DNA from: Brachionus koreanus
Lineage: Eukaryota; Rotifera; Eurotatoria; Ploima; Brachionidae
Reading direction: 5' to 3'
NCBI GenBank assembly: GCA_016987375.1
Contig: PJRA01000313.1
Span: 390,033 to 422,403, forward strand
DNA length: 32,371 nucleotides
The notes beneath the pieces were generated by a model. The model made no database searches, was not told the DNA's origin, and saw only the letters and a list, made by a program, of their open reading frames with translations. The translations under genes were made by a program, and so were the position numbers. This document shows, in pieces, positions 9,054 through 19,287 of the stretch. The stretch's first letter is position 1, and every line of letters starts with the position of its first letter.

Positions 9054-12000
9054 TTAATTGTCTGCACCCATAATACAGACAATTTTTTTTACAGTATGAG
9101 CTATTTCATAGCTAAACGAGACCAAATCACTTATAATTAAATTTTTAAGACTAATTTCATCTAACTGCTGTTCAGACCAAGTCTGTGAAGCGAAAATTTC
9201 CAATTGAGTTCGATGCTTTTGAGTCAGTTTAATCATTTTATTTGAAGTATTCTCTAGGACAGTTAAATTTTCACGTATATCAGCCGAATTTAGATTATTC
9301 GGAAACAAAATAATCATTTCATTAACACTTGAATTTACTTTGTCACACAAATTTTTCAAACTGGTAAAGTCCGAGTCTTTGGTTGCTTTGAAAAGCTCTT
9401 GAACAGCTTTGGTAATTTTTTTCATTTTTTTAATTACCGCATCTTTACTTGGCAAATTTGCCGGGTCATTAAAAACATTTTTACTCTTAGAAACTAGATT
9501 AGAAGAAATTGATCTAGTGGGTGATAGAATTTTGATATTTTCCAATTGTTTATTGTAAGTAGAGTGAGATGACTGGCTAATGGGTAAAGAATCCTGACGT
9601 TTTGTCTTAGCAGGCGATCTGTATGGTGACGCGCTATTCGAATTAAGAGAATATTTTTTGTTTGCTCCACTTTCCATTTTAAGATTTTCATTCGATTGTA
9701 AGCCATCAAAAAGACTATCTAATTTTAGATTTTTCAATATGCCACAATTGTCCGGGTGAATGTTGCCGCTAGGGCTTTTAGAATTGTCTAGTTTTTTGTT
9801 CTGATTGGAAAATATTTTGTTGGAATAGAGCTCGTATTTGGACTTGTGCTCCGAGTCTTTAATCTTGGATTTAGCTGATGGAGGCGAATTCTCGCTCAGT
9901 GTGGTTGTTGTTGTTTTGGTTGTTTTTACACTTGAATACAAATTGTCATTTGAGTAATAATTATTTATGTTTTGAGATATGTAATTTGTTGTTTGATTTT
10001 TTACTGCGTCTGTGCCCGAATTTGTTTGTAAGTGCATATTTTCAGCCCTAAGTTGAGCATTCTCTTCCATTAGCCGTTCAATCTGTTAAATAGTATTTTA
10101 TTTACTTTTTAAAAATTATTAAAAAATTTATTTTATTTAAATTTAAAGATAAAAGTTCAAATTGAAAAAGGAGCTAGTCCTAGTCGGTTGGACTATTTTA
10201 TCGTTTGTTTAAAAAATTGAAAAGTTTTTAGTCTAATATTAAAAGAAGTAATGTTGATTGTGCTTGTTTTGGTGGCAAGCTGATTTCGGAAAGCCAAAAG
10301 CTAACATTTTGTTCATAATTTTCTCTAGTTTCAATGGGTTAATTTTTCAAAGTATTTACCACCCAAAATTTTAAAAACAATCGTTCTGCTATTTAATTTC
10401 AGCAATTTTTCAATATATGTATTCAAAGTGTTAAGTGGCAATGAAAAAATATTTCCTTATTTTTTTATGCAATATTTAAGATTTTTTTTTTTTTTTAAAG
10501 TATTGTTAAATTTAAATACAATTGAAACAAAATTCCTTCTTTTTAGATAAATCAAAACTTACTAATATAAAATATTTTAAGTAAAAAATACTGCAAAAAA
10601 ATGGAACATACTTAGTTATATCTTTTTTACTTAAAATATTTTTTGTGATGTTAAAAATAAATGACAAAAAACAAAACATCAATGAGATTTTAATTGTTTA
10701 TTAATCAGATTTCTTTTAACAAAGAGTAAAATTTTTATTTTAGTAAATTTTATTTTTCAAAAATGTATGAATTTCTGTTTTGTTTGCGTCTGAATTCTAC
10801 AATACAACATTTTAAAGAGCTAATTTTTTTTTTAAATATTTCAAAAAAAGTCAAAGTCTTTTGAGTTGCTTAAAATTCAAAACTTTAAAAACTTTGACTT
10901 TTGGCAAAGAATACAAAAACTACCAGCAATCACTTACATATTTCTGTATTATTAGTAGAATATTAAACAGGCCCCTTGACTTTTATGTATTTTATGTGCT
11001 TTATGCCAAATGGAATCATGTATTTCTATATGTATGTTTTCTTTTATGAAACTTCAATTGGAGATTAAACAGCTACCCTTGTTTTAATGTGGTTTTGAGC
11101 TTATACCATTAAGATCCATGTAACTCAATAGTCAGTTTTTATTTTATTTCAATGTTATCATTCACAATAAATGCCGTCATATGTACTTTTTAAATATTTT
11201 TAAAATACTTGGACTTTTTTCACACTATAAGGAATCAGAAACAAAAAAATTAAAATAAAGGAAAAAATCAGACTTGTTTTTAAGTCACAAAAATTTAAGT
11301 CAAAGTGACTTGACTTAAAATTTTTTTTTTTAAATTCTAAAAATAAAGACCAATTTTTCAGCAAAAAAAAGGTAAATTTAATTAAAAAATTAAAATTTTG
11401 AGTCAAGGTTCGCACTTAGCAGTACTACTCTACTTTTTGACCAGGCCCCCTAAACCCCAAATGTCTCTTGTTCAAATCAGACTTTTTTATTTATCACAGT
11501 TTTAAGTCTAAGACACAAAAATTTAAGTAATAACTTTGACTTAAGAAAAAAAATTTTTAGTCTTTGACTTGACTTGACTTAAGATTTGTGACTTAAAAAC
11601 AAGTCTGGAAAAAAATTGTGATCAGTCCTCAAAAGTCGATTTAAATGTTCCAAAAGAATTATATTGCCATGAAATAATGGAACTCTTGGCATTGGTAGAT
11701 CATTTTCTTTGCCTCAAATTCATTATTAAACCAAATTTTTTGCAGAAAGATTAAGAGCATTTCTGATCGTTTTGCATTAAGCCAATCTAAGCAATTTTCT
11801 CAAAAAGTTTTAAATCTAGAAGAATCTGGCATCCTAAATTTAATAGGCAGCATTAAAATTTTATTTTAAATTTTCTGTAAGATTAAAATGTAAATTTTTT
11901 GAAAAAGCCAAAACACCAAGATTATCATCACATACATTTTCCAAATTTTTATCTTGCTCTTACTTAATTCTTCAAAAAATTTAAAAATCTTAAATATTTT

Positions 12001-15000
12001 CTATTCTTAAATTTAAAATTTTTAAAGAATACACTCAATGTGATCTATTTGTTTTTCTCTCCTGAAACTGTCTCTAATAATTCACACTTTTCTTAAACAA
12101 TTATCCAAACAATCATTAATCATTTGAGTTTTGGTGCTCATTTTAAACCAATTTGAGAACTACTAATAAAAAACGACAGTTGCTTTGTATAGTTAATTGT
12201 GTTGAGACCCGAGCTTTAACATCACTCTAAATCTTTTCTCTAGTAGTCCTTTTTATATTATTAACGTGGAGACTTAATAGAGACCTTTAAAATAATGAAC
12301 GGTCTAAGTAAAATTCATCTAAAAAATCCGTACATTCAAAGCCACGCACTCTCATCCAATGGTCCAGCTAGAGGAATCCGAGGACATCCAAGAAGACTGA
12401 CTAAACAACTGACAAGAAAAAAAAATAGAAATAGCTTCTTGACTAATCGAGTCATAAACGAATGGAACATGTTACCAGTTGAAGTTGCTAATGCAAAATC
12501 CAAAAATGAATTTAAAAACAAACCGAATATGTATTTGAAACTAAAATAATTAATTTTTTCTATTATCATATTTTATCGCAGTTAATCTACCGTAGCTTAT
12601 TATTATTATTATTATTATTAATAACTTAACTGCAGTTCAAACCACTTTTTGTTTTTTAATTTGAATTCAAATAAAACTTATTTAAAGCAAACTATTTTAT
12701 TTTCTTAATCCCATACAAAAAGTGTAAACAGGCTTCTACAATTGTCTTAGGACAAAAATAATAATTCCTCCTAACCTCAAATAAAAGTCTTTATTAAAAA
12801 AAAGATTTTTTCTTACCATTGATTTCATGAGTTTATTTTCGCTTTTGATTTCACTTAATTCCAAATTTAATTGTGGACTAATAGGTGATTTTTTATGTGT
12901 AGGCGTATTGGACGAACTGTTCAGATCAATTTTGTTTAAGCTATTCATGATGAAATTTAAAGCTGATTCAGCATTGGCAACAAGAGATGATTGAATATGC
13001 TGAGGAGCCTTTTCGAACTTTGTGTTGAGAATTTTAGTCAATTTCGAGTTGGGAGAAGAAGCTGAGGAAGCCGACGAAGCAGACAAAGTTGGTGAACAGA
13101 TTAAATTTTTGGCTTGTATTGAGTTCAAGTCCAATTTAAGAGGTGTAGTTACACTTTTGTTCTTAGACTCGGTTTGAGTTGATTCGGAGTCCGAGGCAAC
13201 ACTGGCATAGTCTTCATCAGACGGAACTTTATCGTACAAGTCGTCATCAAATTCTTCGCCAAAACTTTCAGTCGAATTGTTGGCATCTTTTTTCGGAGAT
13301 TCGCTAAACAAAAAATAGCGTCGCTGGTATTCGTTCAAGATTTCGGTAAGCAAGCCCGAAAATTCGTGGCTGTTAAAACGCGCTAATTTTTGTCTTAGCT
13401 TTAAAAAATTTTTTAGAATTTTTTAAATTATTTTTAAATATTCTAATACTTGATTTCTAGTTTGAGTAAAACAGCTTTTAATTACCAAAAAAGGTATTGC
13501 TTCATTTATTAAATTTGGTCCCACTGTACATTTCCAAACTAAATAATTCAAATTTAAGAAAAAAATTATTTAATTAAAAATATTTGAGCATAATTAAATA
13601 AACAAAAATTTGGCTGATACAACTTTGTAAATTCATTCAATAAATTTACTAGTTTTTAACCAATTTTACTCAGTCAATAAAAAAAACCTTTCCCTTTATT
13701 AAATTACTTATTAAATATAGAAATAAAAATTTATTATATGATCCAAAATTTTCAAGTTTTTCTAGATTTTTGCAAAACAAAAAGTAATTCATTTATTGTG
13801 CAAGGTTCCCATTAATTGCTTCCTCCATCCCTGTCATGGTTTCGAGTGTCATTGTGTATATGATATAGATTTGGTCTCTAATCAAATCTAACAACTTTTT
13901 TATCTTGAGGGAGTCTTCACAAAAATAAGTTGAAAACTACCAATTTGTTTATCCAACTTTACCAGTCGAATTGAATAATTTCCCATTTTTCATCAACTCT
14001 CACTCTAAATTACCTAAATACTCCTCTTTGTTAAAAAAATTTATCTAGTTTCAACAAATATAATTAGTGTGTATCAGACTTGTTTATAAGTTTAGTTTAT
14101 TGAACAAATATAAATGGCATAGTTAGTGACATACACCGATTATAACAGTACTATGTCTGTCAATTGCTTTATATATGTTTTTCTTTATAATTAAGAATAA
14201 AAAAGGGCAATGTGAAATCTTAGTACAAAAATTACAGTACAAAAAGAAAAAACTATATAATTATTTTTCTAGTTGTGCAAAAATGGTCCTGTAAACAGTA
14301 CAATGGTGTACAAGTTTGTACAAACGAATTCTAAGCTCTGCAAAAACTGTGCGATTTAGAACAAATTTTTTTTCTAATGTTTTTTTAATTATGTGCATTT
14401 CACAGAGAAATGAAGAGTATTTGCAAAATTTAGAATTCGTTTGTTCACACTTGTACACCATTGTACTGTTTACAGGACCATTTTTGCACAACTAGAAAAA
14501 TAGTTATATAGCTTTTTCTTTTTGTACTGTAATTTTTGTACTAAGATTTCACATTGCCTAAAAAAAGTTTATTTTGATGCTATTTAGTGTTGTTTTACAT
14601 CTTCTCGTGTGAGTTTTGATTAAGTCACAGTTTTAAGTTCAAGTCACAAAAAATTAAGTCAAAGTTATGACTTGACTTAAGACCTGTAACTTAAAAACAA
14701 GTCTGGTGTGAAATTTGAGGATAGATTTTAAATTTACACAAGACTATGAGCCCAAAAAAGTAAAATTATTGATTGAACTTAATAATAGGAATCCTGGTTT
14801 AGTAAAATCAGTTAAATTTATAATTAGCTTAATTTCGTGTCTAATGGAATCAAATGATAATTTTTTTAATTTATATAAAATTATTTTTTTTACTAAAGGT
14901 TAAAAATTATGATTTCAGTATTAGGTCAAGATATTTAGTCCCAAGATTAAAATCTTAATTGAATTGATTAGAAAAATTCTTTATTTATATTTTTGGATTA

Positions 15001-16858
15001 AGTTAACAACTGCAAAACACTTAAGGCTTGACTTCTCTTTCTTATTCTTGTTCATTAGACATTATTTATCGGCTTAGCATTATCCATTTTTATAATCTAA
15101 TAACTATTACTAATCAATATCAAGAAAGTATTTGAAATTTGAACAAACTAAAGAAAAATTTTAATTTTTTAAAATTTATTTTGCATTTTAAAATATATAA
15201 ATTAATAAATAAAATTTATAAATTTTTGTTTTAATGTTTTAAAAATTCGATTTGGATCCGTCTTTTAAAAAAAATTAAACTGCTCTCAACTTTACCCCCC
15301 AAATGATTAATTTAAAAGCTCTATTTTACTAAAACAAGAATAAATAAATTAGAATCTCATTGATTATTTAAAAATTCTATTGATCAATCTAAATCAAAGT
15401 ATTAAAGTTGTTAATAGAATACAGAATAGTCTATTATGAAAATACAATAAAATAAATTAAAAAATTTAATATTTTTTTAGCTAAAAGTCTGTCCTACAGA
15501 CAGAAATCAAATCTAAAATAATTTACTTGTTTCAAGATGACGTCTGTCCATTTCATCATAAACATCCTTTGACAACTCGTCAAATAAATAATCCGGCAGC
15601 TAGATAGTAGACTAATATGTATTGAAAATAAAACTTAATTTGAAAAGCTTACTTCATTTAATTTAAGATTTTTTACATCTTTAGGCTCGAGAGTTACATC
15701 TGGTATCAGAAAATTCTGTCCTAATTTATGATCTGGTTTTTTATTGCATAAAAAGTAGCTAATGTCATCAGTAAGTTCAAATTGTAGTTCAACAAGTCTA
15801 TCTACGATGTTTTCTAGATTCAGACTTTGAGCTAACTCAATGGCAGTTAAGCCATTTCGATCCATTCCAGTCAAATCAGCCCCATAAAGGCATAGAATCT
15901 CTATTTGGCCAATTTGATTGTTCAATATAGCTTCGTGAATGCATTGATTTGATGTTTCTTGACATCTGTAGTTAGCGTCAGCACCTTGGGATAAAATACG
16001 CAATGTCTGCTCGTAATTGCTTGTTTTTACACATGAGAAGAGTTGCTTTTAAAATTTTAAATTGAAAAAAAAATTTATTTAATCTATTAAATGTATTTTT
16101 TTGCCTCTTTTATAAATATCAATACCATGATTGCATTAAATTAGTAATAAAATTTAAAAAAAAAATTTTTTTCACATATCTTTAATTTATCAAAAAAAAA
16201 TCAATTTTTACTTGATTCAATTCTTCAATGCTGGAATATTTACCACGTGATATAAAGGCCAAATTTTCATATTTCATTTTAATAAAATTTAATCTCACTG
16301 CACTTAATTACATCTTTAAATTCAAGAAAAAAAGAAATTTATTTTCTAACTTAAATATTACCTTGAATCTTTTTGATTTGGTTTTTTAATATTTTTGAAT
16401 GCAAAATTCAAATGTTTAAGATTTGTTGAGTCATTTATGTTGATTAAACTAGCTTCCCATATGCTATTCGAATTAGATCTGACCAGTTCATAAAGAGTCT
16501 TAACAAGTTTAAGAAAAATTTAAATTAATTTAGATGCGTATCAAATAAATGATCCTTACGTCCATGAGAGATTGAGGCCAGTGGCTTTTTTTCAAAGATT
16601 TTATGACCGATATACACCGACCTAGAGTACGGTGACAAAGACAGCAGCTGTCGCATACAACAACACCATGATTTAGAGATGCCCATTGTGCATCTTAAAT
16701 CAAAAGCTTTTTTTTTTTTTTTTCTAAAAATTTAATTTACTTGAAGAACCACAATCGGCACATTCATGCAATGAGCTTGAATTATTTAGCTGAGAGTTAG
16801 AATTATGGTTGTTTGGCGAAGAGCTATTAGTCGAAAATTTTGACTTGCTCAAAGTCAT
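9054..16858 (-). CDS. GIT: GIT-family ArfGAP scaffold protein (9 exons)
   Basis: Exons (minus): 16858-16741, 16693-16560, 16498-16362, 16302-16212, 16045-15653, 15599-15527, 13538-13450, 13398-12817, 10082-9054; phases agree at every join, giving about 881 residues. A Ser/Asn-rich leader is followed by the ArfGAP zinc finger CADC-x16-CDSC with the catalytic Arg in CHRTLGR. Ankyrin repeats lie in exons 4-5 (ILSQGADANY, LCLYGADLTGMDRNG), then the ELTDDISYFLCNKKPDHK block. Two Spa2-homology repeats follow (LFDELSKDVYDEMDRR; RQKLARFNSHEFSGLLTEIL), then an acidic Ser-rich linker, a coiled coil (ENKLMKSMIERLMEENAQLR) and a C-terminal four-helix paxillin-binding domain. GIT proteins inactivate Arf6 and, with PIX, scaffold focal adhesions. 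Introns of 2.7 kb (10083-12816) and 2.0 kb (13539-15526) carry mobile elements, and the others are short. No damage is visible. Confidence 0.94.
11269..11607. mobile_element. MITE with CAGACTTG termini and 8-9 bp target duplication
   Basis: The left end CAGACTTGTTTTTAAGTCAC and the right end GTGACTTAAAAACAAGTCTG are exact inverted complements over 20 bp. Internally the element is full of AAGTC/GACTT words (for example GACTTGACTTGACTT). It is flanked by GAAAAAAT (11261-11268) and GAAAAAAAT (11608-11616), a target duplication differing by one A. It has no coding capacity. An 8-bp duplication fits hAT-type transposition; the assignment rests only on that length. Confidence 0.8.
12268..12620 (+). 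mobile_element. 5'-truncated LINE 3' end with (TTA)8 tail
   Basis: The plus strand starts GDLIETFKIMNGLSKIHLKN and continues through RGHPRR and SFLTNRVINEWNMLPVEVA to a stop at 12547-12549. This is the C-terminal signature of CR1/L2/Jockey-like LINE polyproteins. About 45 bp after the stop lies a perfect (TTA)8 at 12597-12620, as expected for a microsatellite-type LINE 3' terminus. The 94-codon piece has no internal stops, suggesting a fairly recent insertion. It sits antisense in a GIT intron. Confidence 0.85.
14075..14705. mobile_element. Outer MITE of the CAGACTTG family, interrupted by another element
   Basis: The left end CAGACTTGTTTATAAG and the right end CTTAAAAACAAGTCTG match the termini of the 11269-11607 element with few changes. 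The right 80 bp (GTCACAGTTTTAAGT… to AAGTCTG) aligns with the right part of that copy. Candidate target duplications GTGTGTAT (14067-14074) and GTGTGAAA (14706-14713) agree at 6 of 8 positions, as expected for an older copy. It contains the foldback element 14206-14558. Confidence 0.65.
14206..14558. mobile_element. Foldback MITE with 139-bp inverted arms
   Basis: The left arm 14206-14344 and right arm 14420-14558 are near-identical inverted complements (both begin GGCAATGTGAAATCTTAGTA from their outer ends), separated by a 75-bp loop. Only a handful of mismatches are seen. Flanking TAAAAAAG (14198-14205) and TAAAAAAAG (14559-14567) look like an 8-9 bp target duplication with one A gained or lost. 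Ends starting GG with an 8-9 bp duplication would fit Merlin- or hAT-like elements. It is non-coding; a transcript would form a long hairpin. Confidence 0.85.
14715..14902 (+). mobile_element. LINE C-terminal fragment (GLVxSVKF family, copy 1)
   Basis: The open stretch ends LLIELNNRNPGLVKSVKFII plus a Leu/Asn-rich tail. It matches the end of the longer copy at 25045-25485 (NRGLVDSVKFI) and the broken copy at 18585-18790 (NLGLVNSVKYV). It starts about 10 bp right of the outer MITE. No start codon or flanking gene exists, so this is a repeat fragment within a GIT intron. Confidence 0.6.
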
Positions 16859-16866
16859 TCTAGAAA
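16859..16866 (-). promoter_or_regulatory. 3' splice-site-like sequence abutting the GIT start codon
   Basis: On the minus strand TTTTTCTAG-A-ATG places an AG acceptor one base before the GIT ATG, and only 103 bp separates GIT from the upstream Mpv17-family stop codon. This would fit a trans-splice acceptor or the end of a 5' UTR intron. It is inferred from sequence shape only. Confidence 0.35.
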
Positions 16867-16961
16867 AATTTAGAAATTTTTTTTTCTTTTAAAATCTTTT
16901 CTGACCCTTATTACAGAGTCATATTAAAATAGAAAAATTAAATTAAAAATTTTATTCAAAT

Positions 16962-17585
16962 TTATTTATTTTTATTATCAGATTTTGAAATCAAATAAGT
17001 CAAATAAGTTGTCCATAGAATAGCAGCTGCATTCGAAAATAAAACTCTCGAATGAAGTGGTATAACATAAAAATTTAGTAAAATAATAAAAGGCCAGACT
17101 TTATAGGATTCAATTATGATCGGCATGCATCGATCCTTCACTGCTTGAACTGCATCTTGGTGAGATTTTCCATCAGTAATGGCTAAGTAGTAGAGAAAGG
17201 CCGCATTTAGTATGAATGGCGATGTTGCTTGATCGGCTAACATCATTTTAAATGGTCGCATAAATGTTTTAGGATTGGGAAAAAGTTTCAGTTCCAAAGC
17301 GAACCACCAGAATTTCAGCACTGGACCCTTAATGAAATGCCAAAATATTTGAAAAAAAATTTTTTTAGGAAGATAGCTCACAGAAAAAATAAGGCCGTAT
17401 GAAGCATACTGAAACAAATTATACCAGTTGAACTTTTTTGTCTTGGAATACATCATACCTTGGCAAATTAGATTTCCGGTACCCATACCTACTGCTGAGG
17501 TAAGTGATATGCCAACAAGTGGATGCTTTTGAACAAAACTTTGATACAATCTTAGAATTTTGCTAGTTTGAATTAATTTTATCAT
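16962..17585 (-). CDS. Mpv17/PMP22-family membrane protein A (2 exons)
   Basis: The frame is open throughout, but 17381-17328 is best read as a 54-bp intron (GTGAGC…CATTAAG) with no stop and a length divisible by three. Removing it restores YGLIFS-GPVLKFWW, the conserved GP-x-x-x-x-W-W/Y block, and matches paralog B at 23137-23791, giving about 189 residues. Family features: four hydrophobic segments, FMRPFKMMLADQATSPFILN, YKVWPFIILLNFYVIPLHSR and the terminal ILWTTYLTYL. Family members sit in mitochondrial inner or peroxisomal membranes; MPV17 is needed for mtDNA maintenance, but which subfamily this belongs to is not clear. AATAAA-like signals follow the stop (16945-16960), and GIT begins 103 bp downstream on the same strand. 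Confidence 0.9.
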   Translation of the reverse strand: MIKLIQTSKILRLYQSFVQKHPLVGISLTSAVGMGTGNLICQGMMYSKTKKFNWYNLFQYASYGLIFSVSYLPKKIFFQIFWHFIKGPVLKFWWFALELKLFPNPKTFMRPFKMMLADQATSPFILNAAFLYYLAITDGKSHQDAVQAVKDRCMPIIIESYKVWPFIILLNFYVIPLHSRVLFSNAAAILWTTYLTYLISKSDNKNK

Positions 17586-18584
17586 TTTTTACTTTCTGAT
17601 TCAATTTTATCATTTTTAAAGGTTTATTTAAGATGCAAAATTTCAAATTTTAAAATGTTTATTTCTAACCTTGCATTCAATATTTTTTAACTCATTTTTT
17701 ATTCACGATGCAAAGTAATTTGTTTTTTCTCAAGTTAAATTTGTTTTGAAACAATTTTGAATAAATTTTTTAACCATTTTTAAATCAATTTTATTTATTT
17801 ATTTATCGCTCATTTACTAATAAGCCCTGTGAAGCAAAAAAAGTGAAGCTCACTTGATCAACTATAGGAATATTAAATTTCTCAAATTAAACAATTTTTA
17901 GAGAGCAAATTTTTAATTTTTTCATATTTCTTAATATTCACTTTATATTTATTAAGTGAATATCAATTGCAAACAGTAGTAAAAGGCATTACTGGCATTA
18001 TATAAATGATAGAAACAAATAAATGTAAACCTCCATACCATTTTGAATACAAACTTTTTCATTCTTTACTCAGATAATCAAAAAACCATTTAATGGACAA
18101 GTTGGTCTCAATATTTTTTTCAATTTTTCAAAATTAATTGAGTTCCTAAAATAAAAATTATATGAAAATTGAATAATGTTAAGTTTTAATAATTAGAATA
18201 ATTTACTTTAATTCAATTTAATAGAATTTTTTGATTTAATTCTTTTTTCCATTTTTTTTATCATAATTTTGACATTGTATTGTATAGCTTTCCCCCTCTA
18301 CTAGTCAATGTCAAATACTCCTTAATAAATGAACTGAATTTGCTAAATTAAGAAAGATTGATTTCAATGACAATAAATCTACTGCGCTTACTTTCGGCAA
18401 AGAAAAAACTATGGATAAACTAAATTAAGTTTTGTCAGAATAATAACAAGGTGACACATGCAAAAAATAAAGAATATTTAAGCCTTTCAATTGGCGATTG
18501 TGCATATGTTAATAATTTTGTTAAGGTATGCTGAAAAAAGCTTCTACTTTCTTTGTGGACTGCAATGCAAACAAAGGATGATTA
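17586..18584. other. AT-rich intergenic region
   Basis: A perfect 10-bp inverted repeat (ATATTCACTT, 10-bp spacer, AAGTGAATAT) lies near 17934-17963. From about 18350 short open pieces occur (for example a stretch reading FNDNKSTALTFGKE) that may belong to the decayed LINE to the right. No gene was recognised. Confidence 0.4.
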
Positions 18585-18790
18585 GTTAATGTACCTTAGA
18601 ACTAAGTATCACAAATTTGATAATATTAATGCGTTTTTTGTAGGCAATTGCATTTTTTAGAATAAATATGCTCCTAGGACCTCAATTGAGTTGATTGAAT
18701 TTGCGTAAAAATGTAAGAACCTTGGCTTGGTAAACTCAGTAAAATATGTGTTATCGCTAATCAAGCTTTAAATATTTTACGAATAAAATT
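18585..18790 (+). mobile_element. LINE C-terminal fragment (GLVxSVKF family, copy 2, decayed)
   Basis: The plus strand reads LMYLRTKYHKFDNINAFFVG, then after stops APRTSIELIEFA-stop-KCKNLGLVNSVKYVLSLIKL. Both parts align in order with the copy at 25045-25485 (ILTFLRGNYEKFDQKNTSF … NRGLVDSVKFI). At least three in-frame stops show that it is dead. Confidence 0.6.
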
Positions 18791-18988
18791 ATTACTTCTT
18801 TTTTAAAATTTTAAACGATTTATTAAAAGTGGACTTTTATTTATACCTGCATTTATAATTTTTTTGATACAATTGAGTTTTTTAATTCCTATTTGATTTG
18901 TATCTAAATTTTAGTAATTTTTTTTTTTCTCTAAATTTAACTTATTTGCCTATGAGGCTTGAATCAATAATGATTAAAAAAATAAGTT

Positions 18989-19038
18989 TAGTTTAGTTTA
19001 CTGAACAAATATAAATGCCACAATTAATGACATACACC
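18989..19038. repeat. Dispersed repeat shared with 14089-14137
   Basis: TTTAGTTTA-C/T-TGAACAAATATAAATG-x-CA…TGACATACACC occurs here and inside the outer MITE at 14089-14137, with a few substitutions and a 5-bp insertion. It marks a second, end-less copy of the same repeat. Confidence 0.6.
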
Positions 19039-19287
19039 TCTGTTTACGGTAATATATAACGGGTTTAGAATAAAAATTAGCACAAAATTAATTTTATCAT
19101 AAAAAAATTTTTTATTTAACTATGGCTTTAAATTTTTTTTTTAAATTATAACTGAACCGTGCTATTTTGAAAAAATAATATCACTTAAGGTATTGAACTC
19201 CATGACTACGTATGATATCGAACCTATAGCGAACACTCTTGGCATGGTCTTGTACAACCTTTGGTTCGATATTGCTCAGGCAAGTGC

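Larger units (their letters stand above)
10083..12816 (-). other. Large GIT intron 8 with mobile elements
   Basis: Donor GTAAGA at 12816-12811, acceptor TTTAACAG ending at 10083. Contents: an AT-rich stretch with no gene (10083-10845), a 12-bp inverted repeat (AAAAGTCAAAGT 10846-10857 and its complement 10891-10902), a MITE (11269-11607), and a LINE 3' end on the opposite strand (12268-12620). The rest, including 11617-12267, shows nothing recognisable. Confidence 0.75.
13539..15526 (-). other. Large GIT intron 6 with nested mobile elements
   Basis: Donor GTAAAT at 15526-15521, acceptor ATTATTTAG ending at 13539. It contains the outer MITE 14075-14705, the inner foldback MITE 14206-14558, and a LINE 3' fragment 14715-14902. 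Apart from these, 13539-14066 and 14910-15520 are AT-rich with nothing recognised. Confidence 0.8.

Noticed and set aside
12736..12816. Extension of GIT exon 8 past VRKNLFFNKDF to a stop
   Set aside because: ATG|GTAAGA is a good donor, and joining to 10082 rebuilds a continuous coiled coil (KLMKSM-IERLMEE); the extension lacks family resemblance.
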